Below, piece by piece: positions 7,608 through 18,600 of a DNA stretch of 64,000 nucleotides. The DNA comes from a virus: the IMG/VR virus record IMGVR_UViG_3300046002_005654, positions 1 through 64,000 of that record, one strand, 5' to 3'. A model generated the notes under the pieces. That model was given only the letters and a program-made list of their open reading frames with translations, did no database searches and was not told where the DNA came from. Both the position numbers and the translations under genes were made by a program. The first letter of the stretch is position 1. Each line of letters opens with the position of its first letter.

Positions 7608-10600
7608 TTATTTATCTATAAGATTGTAGAGTTTTTGATATTCTTTATCCATTTGTGCTGTTAATGGAAATGTTTTTTTAAGATGTTTAACGATTATATT
7701 TTTATGTTTTGCATCTTCACTTAAATAATCAAAAAATACTTCATTATTTTTTGGAGCAAAGTTTAATGGAGAGATAATATCGCTAACAGATGTTAATGCA
7801 TTTTGTATAAATCTATTTGCAGCTACTGGATTTTGGATCATTCTATTAAGCTCTCTAGGATCTCTAAATTGTGAAAGTTCCGATTCTAATCTCCTAAATA
7901 CATATAATGCAAAGAATAATTTATCATCATCATCTCCAGTTTTAGCTAATGCTAATATATAGCCAACTAATGGTAATATAACCATGGTTAAACCAATTTC
8001 TAATGTTGTTTTATTTAAATTAGATTTTTCATAGTCAGACAAGGAATTATAATTGTCTTTCATGTACGATATACTAAGATTTTTTAAAGCAGGAATGACT
8101 CCATTTACAAAAAATCTAGTAAATGAAGTATAAATACCTTCAGTAAATTCTTGTTGAGCATTATTAAAAGAAATATCATCGTCAGTCAATTCGTCTTTAG
8201 ATTTTAAAGAAGAACTTACGCCTTTATATCTATATTCAAGACCAGATAAAAAGAAGTTTTTAAACATCATTATTGTTTTTCCCCACCAAGTTTTAGCTAT
8301 TGAAGCTTTCATTAAAGGGTCGTAAACACCAAAAATATCGTGTCCCTTTTTCTTGATTAAATAATTTATATGAGTTTTTCCTCCTTTATGATATTCAGTG
8401 TCTAAATTCTTTTTAGTATAAACAACTTTATCACTCATTACTAATTTACCATCTGTATTTAAAGAAAGCATGTCAAATAATGAAGCTGATTTTTTTTCAT
8501 CAACAACATTACCATCTTTATCAATAAATTGTCTAGATTTATTCATTACTTTTATATCTCTAAGAATAGCTTCTGTAAGTATTGAGTTCATCATATGCTC
8601 ACCCATTTCATTTAAACCATTCATTGAATGAGTTGAAATTATTTTCTTAGCATAACTATTTCTAATAAATTCTTGGGTAGCTGTATCGAATCCTCCAAAA
8701 ATATCAAACATATCCAGCATTTGATTATGAAATGATTTTTTAACAGGTTGGTTTAAGTCTTCTAAAATACTCATTAAGTTTTTACCATAATTGTATTCAG
8801 CTTTTCTTAAATTTTCTCTATTAAAATATTCTCCACCAACAGCTTCCATAAACATTTGAGTAACTCCGTTAGCAACATTCACAACTCCTGAACCTAAATT
8901 CGCAGTCATTGCTATACTTGCGGCAAAACCATTAACCATTGAAGCGGCTTTAGCAGCTTCAATATTAGTTCCAAATATTTTTTCACCGCTATATGATAAT
9001 ATATCATATAAATGAGTTTCTAGTAAATCTTCTATTTTTTTAAGTTCATTACTATGTTCTCCACTAAATGTTTCTCCAAGCGAATTTTCAGCATATTTAT
9101 TTTGAAGCCATTTTCCAGTAGATTTAGATCTTTGTTTATAATCTTTATCTTTAGCTATATCTACAAATAATTTAAGCTGATTTTCTTTAGATTTCTTTTC
9201 TCTGTAATTTATTGCATTTAAAGCTTCTTTTCTATAAACAGTAAATAAATCTAATGATTGCTCTTTTGCTTCAACTCTAGATCTGTACCCTATTTTTATT
9301 ACATTTTTTTCTTTATTGTTTTCACCTATAGCTTTACCATAATTAATATCATCAGCTTTAGTGTTAGTTAAATCTGTCCATTTGTCTTTGAATTGACCTT
9401 TAACATCTCCTTCAAGTGTTCTTTCTAAGTCGCTTTTTGTTACAGAAGGTAATTTATAATAAACTGCTCCATAAGTCTTTCTTATTAAACTCATCTTACC
9501 GTCATAAGATTCTTTATTATTTTTTTCAGTTTCTGATTTAAAATAATTTAACAGTTCTAATTCTTCTTTAGATAATTCTTTGTTTCTATATTTAATTTTT
9601 GGTTGTGTGGAATTATTTATAATTATAGTATGTTCTTTAAACCAAGCAGCCCTCTTTTTTCTTAAAACTTGATATTCATCATCTTCTCTAAGTTGTTTTC
9701 TAAGTTCTTTTTGGTTTCCAAAAAAACCTTCATGACTAGCAATAGCTTCTTTAATTTCATTTAATATAGGATATAATTCATTTTCTACAGAATCTAAAAA
9801 ATCAGTAGTATATTCACTTTTTAAATAATAAGTTCCATTTTTACTTAATTGAACTATATTACCAAACATTTTAGATTGACTATTTTGACCGTATTTTTTA
9901 GAATATTTATCAAAAATTTTAGACATTTCAAATTGTTTATCATGATATGCTGTTATTATAGAATCTCTAATCTTACCTACTATATTAGACATTAGATTAA
10001 TTAAAGGAGAATTTATATTTAATAAGTCAGAAGCTTTAGATACCATTGAAGATATATCAAAATAAGGATCATATATAACTTTACTTGCGTCTTCTAATAA
10101 TGCATTGTTATAAGCTTCTTTGTATTTTGTAGAAATCATTCTTCCAAAATATGCTTCTTTAGTTTCTGATTTAATTCCTAATTTTGCATATTCTGCATAT
10201 ATTTTATTTTTCCAAATATTAACTATTTTAGTGTTATTTTCTGGTTTTGCAAATAAATTTATCGCATATGCTTTTTTAACATTTAAAAATCCAGCAACAA
10301 GAGTTTTATGATTTTTTTCTAAACCATTTAAAACGTTTTTTATTTCTTCTATTTGAATTTTTCCTTTTCTATCTAAAGTAGAATCATTTTGACTTCTTTT
10401 TATTAAGGAATTTATTTCATCTAAAAGGTCGTATGCTGAAAGATATTCATCATATGCATTCACAGTTTCTAGCATTTCTTGAGTTCCTATATCTTTATTA
10501 GATTTATTATCTAATATATCATATAGATCATCATTAATATCTAAAAGGTTTTTTTCTACTAATTGCTTAACACTATCGAAATCTTTATATTTTTCATAAA

Positions 10601-12101
10601 GATCTTCTGCTATAACATATTTTTGAGAATCACCAGTTGGTTTAAACATTTCATTTTCTGAAAAAGAATATGTAATATTATTATGAACTACAGATGCGGT
10701 TCTAAATGATTTTCTTAAATTGTTATTTAAATTATTAACAGCGCCACTGAATGATTTAGTGTATAAAGTAATAGCCTTCCATTGATTGTTTTTTTCTAGA
10801 TTTTTAATTTCATTCAATAAATCTTCAAATCCTTTTATAAATTTATCTTTTTCTTCTTTATTTTTTGTATTTATAGACGACTTGGTTCTTGTTATAAGTT
10901 GAGTTATTCTATCTATTGTTTGATCTATAGTGTGTTGTAATTGTTTAGCTATAGTATCTAATTCTATATTTTTATTGTCAATTTTTTGCTCAGATATTAA
11001 ATTATCAGAAACATCAACACCTACATAATTTCTTCTATCAGCTTCTACAAAATCAATTATAGATTCTATTAAATTATTAGCTTCTTTTGATTTAGCCATT
11101 CCAATTAACCTTCTAAAACTATTGATAAAATTAATCCAAAAACTAGTTTCATGTTCAGAATCTAAATCTTTTAATTCTTGTCTAAAATCAGGATTTGAAT
11201 ATATTTCAGCAATAAATTCTAATTCATTTTCAAAACCATAAGATTGGTTTTCTTTTGAATAACCCCCAGTCTTTCTAACGCTTTTATCTACCTGCTTATT
11301 AAAGTATTTATTAAACTGACTTTTTATTAAAGAACTAAATTCTCTTTCTTCAAAAGTAACTGGGTTTTTTATAGCTTGTATTGATTGAGCATGAGATATT
11401 TCATGTAAAATAGATTTGATTATCTCTCTCGGGCTATGATTTTTAATCCTATTCTTACTTATTTCAATCGTATTTGTCTTATTTTTTATTTGCATTAAAG
11501 TATCTAGGTTTTTCATATCTTCATCAGATACAAATTTAAATCTAGCTCCAGTCTTTCCAAATAACCTTCTTGATTTTTGAATCAATTCTTTTCCAATAGG
11601 ACTTAAATCATTAAAATTTTTAAGTATATTTTCAAGTATCTCATCTATAGTTAAATTTTCTTCTTTACCTCCAAATATAATTCTTTCATGCTCATGCGTA
11701 TAGTCTTTTTTAAAACTATTAACTTTTTCTTCTATAAAATTAACGCCTTTTAAAAGCATATCTTTCATTTCTAATGTGTCATCTACAAATTCAGAAAAAT
11801 TTTTTTTAGATGCAAAATCTCTATTTTTATTTTCAGACAATTTTAATAAATTAACATTTATTTCATTATTATTATTAGATATAAATTCATTTTCATTTAT
11901 ACTATCAATAAATTCATCTTGTCTTATTTTTTGCTTAGTTCCTTCTTTACTAAAATTATATTGTTTATTTTTATTTAAGGTAAATAGCTTAGAGTTTTTA
12001 ATTGCCTTCCAAGTTTCTATTCCTTTTTCATTTAACCTATCAGCTTCTTCAGGATTTTTTTCTCTTAAAGCTTTTTCAACATATTGAAAAGTACAACTCA
12101 T
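7608..12101 (-). CDS. Giant virion cargo protein with metalloprotease (HEISH) domain
   Basis: A 1497-residue protein, the most distal gene of the leftward structural block. Residues H233-E234-x-x-H237 (LHEISHA) match the zincin HExxH signature, followed by an acidic helical segment FENELEFIAEIYSN whose glutamates could give the third zinc ligand. Further hydrophobic stretches lie around the GFAASIAMTANLGSG segment, and there is one clear membrane-like segment about 110 residues from the C-terminus (VILPLVGYILALA). The arrangement resembles the large cargo or ejection proteins of crAss-like phages. Inference: it is packaged and ejected, and the protease may process cargo or host proteins. A non-virion role is possible. 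Confidence 0.75.
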   Translation of the reverse strand: MSCTFQYVEKALREKNPEEADRLNEKGIETWKAIKNSKLFTLNKNKQYNFSKEGTKQKIRQDEFIDSINENEFISNNNNEINVNLLKLSENKNRDFASKKNFSEFVDDTLEMKDMLLKGVNFIEEKVNSFKKDYTHEHERIIFGGKEENLTIDEILENILKNFNDLSPIGKELIQKSRRLFGKTGARFKFVSDEDMKNLDTLMQIKNKTNTIEISKNRIKNHSPREIIKSILHEISHAQSIQAIKNPVTFEEREFSSLIKSQFNKYFNKQVDKSVRKTGGYSKENQSYGFENELEFIAEIYSNPDFRQELKDLDSEHETSFWINFINSFRRLIGMAKSKEANNLIESIIDFVEADRRNYVGVDVSDNLISEQKIDNKNIELDTIAKQLQHTIDQTIDRITQLITRTKSSINTKNKEEKDKFIKGFEDLLNEIKNLEKNNQWKAITLYTKSFSGAVNNLNNNLRKSFRTASVVHNNITYSFSENEMFKPTGDSQKYVIAEDLYEKYKDFDSVKQLVEKNLLDINDDLYDILDNKSNKDIGTQEMLETVNAYDEYLSAYDLLDEINSLIKRSQNDSTLDRKGKIQIEEIKNVLNGLEKNHKTLVAGFLNVKKAYAINLFAKPENNTKIVNIWKNKIYAEYAKLGIKSETKEAYFGRMISTKYKEAYNNALLEDASKVIYDPYFDISSMVSKASDLLNINSPLINLMSNIVGKIRDSIITAYHDKQFEMSKIFDKYSKKYGQNSQSKMFGNIVQLSKNGTYYLKSEYTTDFLDSVENELYPILNEIKEAIASHEGFFGNQKELRKQLREDDEYQVLRKKRAAWFKEHTIIINNSTQPKIKYRNKELSKEELELLNYFKSETEKNNKESYDGKMSLIRKTYGAVYYKLPSVTKSDLERTLEGDVKGQFKDKWTDLTNTKADDINYGKAIGENNKEKNVIKIGYRSRVEAKEQSLDLFTVYRKEALNAINYREKKSKENQLKLFVDIAKDKDYKQRSKSTGKWLQNKYAENSLGETFSGEHSNELKKIEDLLETHLYDILSYSGEKIFGTNIEAAKAASMVNGFAASIAMTANLGSGVVNVANGVTQMFMEAVGGEYFNRENLRKAEYNYGKNLMSILEDLNQPVKKSFHNQMLDMFDIFGGFDTATQEFIRNSYAKKIISTHSMNGLNEMGEHMMNSILTEAILRDIKVMNKSRQFIDKDGNVVDEKKSASLFDMLSLNTDGKLVMSDKVVYTKKNLDTEYHKGGKTHINYLIKKKGHDIFGVYDPLMKASIAKTWWGKTIMMFKNFFLSGLEYRYKGVSSSLKSKDELTDDDISFNNAQQEFTEGIYTSFTRFFVNGVIPALKNLSISYMKDNYNSLSDYEKSNLNKTTLEIGLTMVILPLVGYILALAKTGDDDDKLFFALYVFRRLESELSQFRDPRELNRMIQNPVAANRFIQNALTSVSDIISPLNFAPKNNEVFFDYLSEDAKHKNIIVKHLKKTFPLTAQMDKEYQKLYNLIDK

Positions 12102-12115
12102 ATATTATATATTTA

Positions 12116-12135
12116 AAGGGGTTTTTAAGCCCCTT
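12116..12135 (-). terminator. Weak hairpin between ferritin and giant protein genes
   Basis: A 6-bp GC-rich stem (12116-12121 with 12130-12135, 8-base loop) lies in the 41-base gap after the ferritin gene. On the minus strand it is followed by TAAATATATAAT rather than a real U-tract, so termination would be partial at best. It could also act as an RNA-stabilising or start-region structure. Confidence 0.35.
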
Positions 12136-12142
12136 GTTTAAA

Positions 12143-12625
12143 TTAAAAATTATCTCCGATATATTTATCAAGAATTAAATTATCATTGCTTAAATTAGAT
12201 ATATCTACTAAGTTGTAAACCTCATCCATTTCTACTCTTTGAATTTCATTGTATTTTTGACCAAGAGCGAATAATGTCCAGTCTTTCCATTCTAATGCTT
12301 TATTAGTAATATCTAAGCATTGAGTAGTAATTAAAACTTCATGGTCAAATGTTTTCTGTATAATATCTTTTAAATCTTTAAAGTTATTTACCGGCTCTTC
12401 AATCACCATTAGTTCTGGCATTATATTAAATGACAAAAGGTAATCTTTAGCTATTTCGGAATGTTCTAATTCTTCAGAAGAAAATTTAGACCAAACTTTA
12501 GCACAATTAAGAAATGAAGCATTTTGAAGCCAAGCAGCCATTTGTTCGTAAACTTTAGAACTGTATTGTTCTTGTTGAATTCTGTAATTAAGTAAATCAA
12601 TTACTTCTTGTGTTATAAATTTCAT
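12143..12625 (-). CDS. ftnA: Bacterial-type non-haem ferritin
   Basis: A 160-residue four-helix iron-storage protein. By alignment from memory with E. coli FtnA, every ferroxidase ligand is present at a constant offset of two: E19, E52, H55, E96, Q129 and E132 (FtnA E17, E50, H53, E94, Q127, E130). The N-terminal QEQYSSKVYEQMAAW and the EELEHSEIAKDYL helix are characteristic. It would oxidise Fe(II) and store it in a 24-subunit shell. It sits 18 bases after the RNA-polymerase gene and upstream of the 1497-residue gene, within the virion cargo operon, which is an unusual place for an iron protein. Fold certain; role in the virion or in the infected cell unknown. Confidence 0.9.
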   Translation of the reverse strand: MKFITQEVIDLLNYRIQQEQYSSKVYEQMAAWLQNASFLNCAKVWSKFSSEELEHSEIAKDYLLSFNIMPELMVIEEPVNNFKDLKDIIQKTFDHEVLITTQCLDITNKALEWKDWTLFALGQKYNEIQRVEMDEVYNLVDISNLSNDNLILDKYIGDNF

Positions 12626-12643
12626 ATTTTTTATTTTATTTTA

Positions 12644-15600
12644 TTAAATACAATCCATATCAGGATTTCCATAATCTATTGAGCCTAAATCAAAATCTTC
12701 ATCAATTATTGTTTCTGCATTTTCATTATCAAACCTAATTTCTATTTGATTTTCGTTATAAGAAAAATCTTCAGTAGTTTCAGATAGTTTATTTTGAATT
12801 TTAGGAGTTTCTCCAGTATTGTCTATACCTATTTCAGAAAGTTTTTCATTAAGATAGTTCCAAATTTTAGGAGCACTGTCTTTCATATTAGAAATAGCTC
12901 CTTTTCCAAACGGCATTTCTGCTCCAAATTTAATTCCCTTGTAATTAGAAACAGCTTCTTTAATGGTGTTTATTTCATCGTCGATAATCTCTTTATATTT
13001 TTCAAAATTATTATCATTCCACTGAGTTCTTTTATCGTCTACCATTGTAGTAATTGGATAAACATTTTCAAGTCCTCTTGCGACGGCTTGAGTTTTACTT
13101 GCGTATTTTTTATCTGTTCCATACTTTTTAGCATACCAACTACCAGGATCAATAGTCCCAGAACCAGATGTTCTTCCTGCATTATCTGTAAATAAATATA
13201 AATAATCACTATCTTTTTCTGCTGATTCTCTTGTAAATCTTTGTGATTCAGTTAATGGAATTAATTCATTAGATCTAATTTTTTTATTATCAACTAAATT
13301 TTCTTTAGATAAATTTTTAGTTACATCATTAATTTCACTTTCTAACTTATCAACGTTTATTAAACCCTCTACTTCATAATAAATATTTGCAGTTACTAAA
13401 TTTCCTGTATTAGTTTCAAATTCAACTTGATATTTAATATCTTCTTTTTTACCATCAACTTCTCTCCATACAATAGGTATTGCATTACCAGTAACCGTGG
13501 CTGAAAAAGAAGTTTTATATTTATCATACTTAATAGTAACTTTTCTTCCTTTATTATCTTTAGCTAAATCACTTAAATCGTACTTTCTGGTAGAATCACT
13601 TTTTTCTAAAGCAACAGATTCCATTATTTTTGGTAATAATGTTTCATTAGATTGAATAATAGTAGTCTTTTGCCTATCGCTAACTACTAAACTTTGTAAC
13701 CTAAGAGATTCGTCTGTAACTAATTCATTAGCGTCAGTATAGTTGTTTAAATTCTTTTTATTAAGTTTGTAAGAAACCTCGTCAATTCTTTTATAAATAC
13801 CTCTTTCTTCTATATCATAACCTATTAATTTATAATATTTAGGTTTTGGAGTTACATTATTTTCAAATTGTTCTTGAGATTGTGAAGTAGGTATTTCTAC
13901 ATAATAACCAGTTTTTCCAGGCTCTAAAACTATAAATCCATTATTTAAATTATATTTTTCAATACCATTTTTATCTTTGTAAGCTGTAAAAGGATTAAAT
14001 AAATTGTTTTCAAAAACATTTTTTACTAATTTTTTATCAGTTAAATTATTTAAATAAAACTTATCTAAAAAATCTTGTTGATTACCTTGTATAAATTTAT
14101 TAACTAAATTATTAATATCTTTTTGTATAAAATATTCAGAAGGTATATATGTAAAAAATTGACTAGTATTCATTTGAAAACCAGAAGTGGCAAATGAGTA
14201 TTTAATTAAGTCTTCAGCTAATTTTGGATTATCAATAATTAAATCTTTCCAAGAATTCGTAAATAAAGTTTCGTAAGAAGATGATTTTTTTCTATTATTT
14301 AAAAATATACTAGAATCATAAGCTTTTGAATTACTTACTTTAACATTTAATTCATCTAATATAAAATATTTATCTTTATTAGCTTCTGTAAATTTCTTTA
14401 ATCTTAACGGAAGGTCTTTTAACAAATCAGTAGTTTCTTCGCTTGATAAATCAAAGAATTTACTTAATGCATAAGTATTATATTCTTTAGACAACTTAGT
14501 TATTAACTCTTCATTAGTTAATTTATTTCCATATAAATCTTTAGAAACTTCATTAAAAATATCTTGAACTTGATCGGTTCCTGTTGGAAATAACAAAGGA
14601 TTATTCTGTACTACATTTTTAACCCATTCCAAGCTATTTAAATAAGCTTCTAATGTTGTGCCTTGAAATTTAGTTTCAAAGCCTTTAATGGAGCCTTTAA
14701 CACCATTTTCAACCTTACCTAAAATTTGTTCTTTTAAATTAAATATAGAGAATAAATCATTATGACTTTTACCCATTCCGTCAGTATCTAATTTAGATAC
14801 CATTACATTTTCTCTCACATTCTTACTATACTCTTGCATTTCTTTAAAAGTATTAAGTAAATTTATTTGAAAATTAATATCTGGAGTTTTAGTTTTAATT
14901 TGATTTCTAAAATATTCTAAATTTAATAAATATTCATTCCATTGTAAATTTTTATTATCAAATATATTTAATTTATTAGGAGCAAAAGCTATCTCGTGCT
15001 GTTTTTTCATATTATCTACAATACTATTCAAAACATCATCAGATACCTTTAGTTTTTTAACTAATGATTGAAAAGTTTTCTCAAATAAAGTATTTATTTC
15101 TGATGTTTTAGTAGTAAATTCGTCTATAGATATTTCATTATGATCATATAGTTGTTGTAATCTAGTTTTTTTATAATCTACATTAAGTTTATTAAAGTAA
15201 TCTTTATATAATTGACCTAGATCTAAATTATAATCTTTAACTTGGCTTAAAGCATCTATTACAATTTGTTTTTTAAATTTCTCAATACTATCTCCAGTAT
15301 CAGTCCCTTCTGTTAAACTTTCTTTAGATTTTTGAAAATCTACATGTTGTTTAATTATTGGATTTGCTAAGAAATTTATAACATATAATGGATGCGCACC
15401 TAATCTTAGAAGCATATTACCTACATTTGTAGTAGACAGCGTCCAATTACCTTTAGAGATATATGGATCTTTTGCTATATCTACAAAAGCATTAAGTATA
15501 GCTGTTAAAGAATCTCCAATTTTAACTTCTTTTAATGTTTTTTTAAGAGCGTCTTTTTGTTCTTGAGAAGTTCCTTTTTTAACCATGTCATTTACATAAT

Positions 15601-18600
15601 AATCCAAATCTTCTTCAGATAATTCTTTAGAATACTCTCTATCAAATTCAGCATCTCCAGATTCATTTTTCCATCCCCATAATATATCTTTAACGTTATA
15701 AAGAGATAAATCACCTTCTCTGCTTATATCAACTAAGGCATTAGCTTCTTGTCCTACACCAGCTTTACCACCTAAAAATGAATATCTAAGTTTAGTATCT
15801 ACTTCTGGGTCAAAAGCATTCATAAATATTGTTGATTTTTCAGGATACAAAGCATTAAGTTCTTTTTCCATGAAATCTATATCAATAGGCTTCATTACTT
15901 CTTTATGGACATCTGTATTAGTAAGAACTGATTTGTATAATTCAATTAATCTATTTTGAAGACCTTTTTTAGTTATATTATTTTCATCATAATCAACATA
16001 TTCTAAAAGTTTACTATTTTCCTTTCTTATTACAGCAGGAAACATTATATACATTTTATCAACATCAAAATCAGAACCAGTTTTAGTAGTTATACCAGTA
16101 TAAGCTACTATTGTATCTCCAGAAGATTCTGGCAAAATTCCAACAATTCTTAAAGCGTCATTAGAAGCTAATCCTTGGTTAGGAATACGATATCCAATAA
16201 TATTTTCTTGTATTTTTTTACTAATGATTGGCTCACCACCATTATAACTTACAAATAATTCCTCGTTTGTAAATTTATGACCATCTTTATCTTCTTTATT
16301 CCAACCAGGAATATATTTAGATAAAAACGCTCCAGAGATTAATACTCCTCCAGGTTTAACTGTAGGCCTTAATGTTTCTGGATGAATGTAAATATATGGT
16401 TCATTAGTAGTTTCATCCGCTAACGGAGACCATCTAACTCCTTTTCCTTCAGCCTCAGTTTTATTCATTCCAAAATTAGACATTTGGATAAATGAACCTC
16501 CATTAGTTTTTATTTTAACCAATCTACTATTCATTACAGCGGCAAATATATTAAATAATTTACTAGAAGATTGTGGTATGCCTATGATTGTAGTTTGAGC
16601 TTTCAAGGCCTTTATAACATTATCAGAACCACCTCTTTTTTTCAATTCATCTATTAATGTATTGTAAAATCCAGAAATGTCTCCAATTTTAAAATCATCA
16701 CTTATTTTAAACTCTTCTTTTAATGATTTAAGTCCATTATTTGTTAAACCAGTAACTGTTTCTACAATCTTATCTATTATATTTCTACCAGTATATAACT
16801 GTCCATCTAATTCAAAATTACTAAGTTCTTGATTATGTAATAATCCTGCAAATATATTTTTTTGAATTTGAGAGCCTACGGCTGTATCTTTAAATGTTTT
16901 AGTTGGCAAGTCTTGTTGAAGCTTCCAACCTCTATTATACAAAGTTTGTGTATTTAACTGAAAATCTTCTTTTATGTTACCGTCTTCATCGTGAATTTTA
17001 GTTGGTTCAATAGACCCTACTTTAACTCCGTCAAATGTAATAACTTCGTCAATTTGTTCAGATGTCATTTTATTTAACAATCTTTCTAAATCAGAACCTT
17101 TAACTAAAGCATGAGACATTACTGCTTGTGAATACTTTAAATAAACTGGCTTACCTTGTTTATCTCTATAAAAATAAACGCCTTTTAAAGGCTGTGCTGC
17201 AAGTTTTAATTCTTTTTGACTATATATAACACCTTCTTCAGAATCATCCATCATTTTACGATAAACTGATTCATGACTATCTTTACCAGTAGTCCATTTA
17301 CCTAAAGATTTAATTAAAAACTTCCATCTTTTAGGAGTTATCCAAGCCTGCGCATCAGCACTATTAATTTTTTCATAAGGTTTTGCGCCAACTTCACCTA
17401 AATCTTCTACTAATTTATCGTAAAAAGGAGAACTTCTCATTACGCTTTGGATAGTGGCTATTTTAAATGTTTCATTCCATTCATTAACCCTTAATTGCAA
17501 TCCATCAGTATATGTTGCCGGTACACGTTTTTTATAATCAATCATATTCTTATAAAAAGCAACATCGCCAGTAAACATTTTTGAGTACTCTATATTTTGA
17601 ATAAGCCCATTAACCATGAAGTCAGATGCAACAGCATAAGCTTTTTGTAATTCACTTATGTTTTTATACTGATTATATAATATTTTAGAATCTATTTTAT
17701 TGGGAACTAAATTACCTTCTTCATTTCTAACTAAAATATCAGAACTTTGTAAATAAGCTATTGTTTGACCAAATCTATTATCTAAATTTTCTTCCAAATA
17801 TTGATCAAATAAATTATCTAAATCTACATTAGAACCTCTTTCTATTTTTTGAAAATTTAAATTTCCATCAGTATATAATAGGTCTGTTATAGATTTTTCT
17901 AAATCAGTTTGATCTTTAGAATTTTTTGATAATTTTTCAAAATATTGAGATTTAAAAGCATTACCTGATTTATCATAAATATTTGGATTTATAATTAAAT
18001 TACCTTCCTTATCTTTTATTTGATATTGATAATGATAATGAGGAGTTAACTTCAAACTTCCATCTAACATCGCATCTTCAACTTCTTTATTAGCTTCAAG
18101 CATTCTATGATATTCAGAAGCAAAATATTCAAAAAATATTTTTTTAGTTTTTTTAGTTAAAGTTAAACTTCCATTTTTTATACCATTATAAGAAGAAACT
18201 GGTAAATTAAATTTAATCTGCAGTTCTGTTGTTTTATCAGCCTGTGTTGTTGTTCTTGTAAAATCTCCTGAAATTACCTTATTTATATAATCTGTTAAAT
18301 AATCTTTATAAGCTAAATCTGTAGTTTTTTTATAATCAGATTCAGTACTCATTTGATTCATTACTCCTAAATCAATTTTATCTAAAAGTTTTCTAGAAAC
18401 TTCTATTTGCTCTTCTTTATTGTTATATTGAAGTTTATCTCCATTACTATTAATAGTTCCTGATAATACGCCCATGTAATAAGAGCCTAATTGATATTGA
18501 CCAGATTTATATAATCTAATTAACATTTCAGGTTTCTTTTTCCACTGTTTAATAGTGCTTGATAAATAAGATGGGTATGAGTAAATCCATTTCTGATTAC

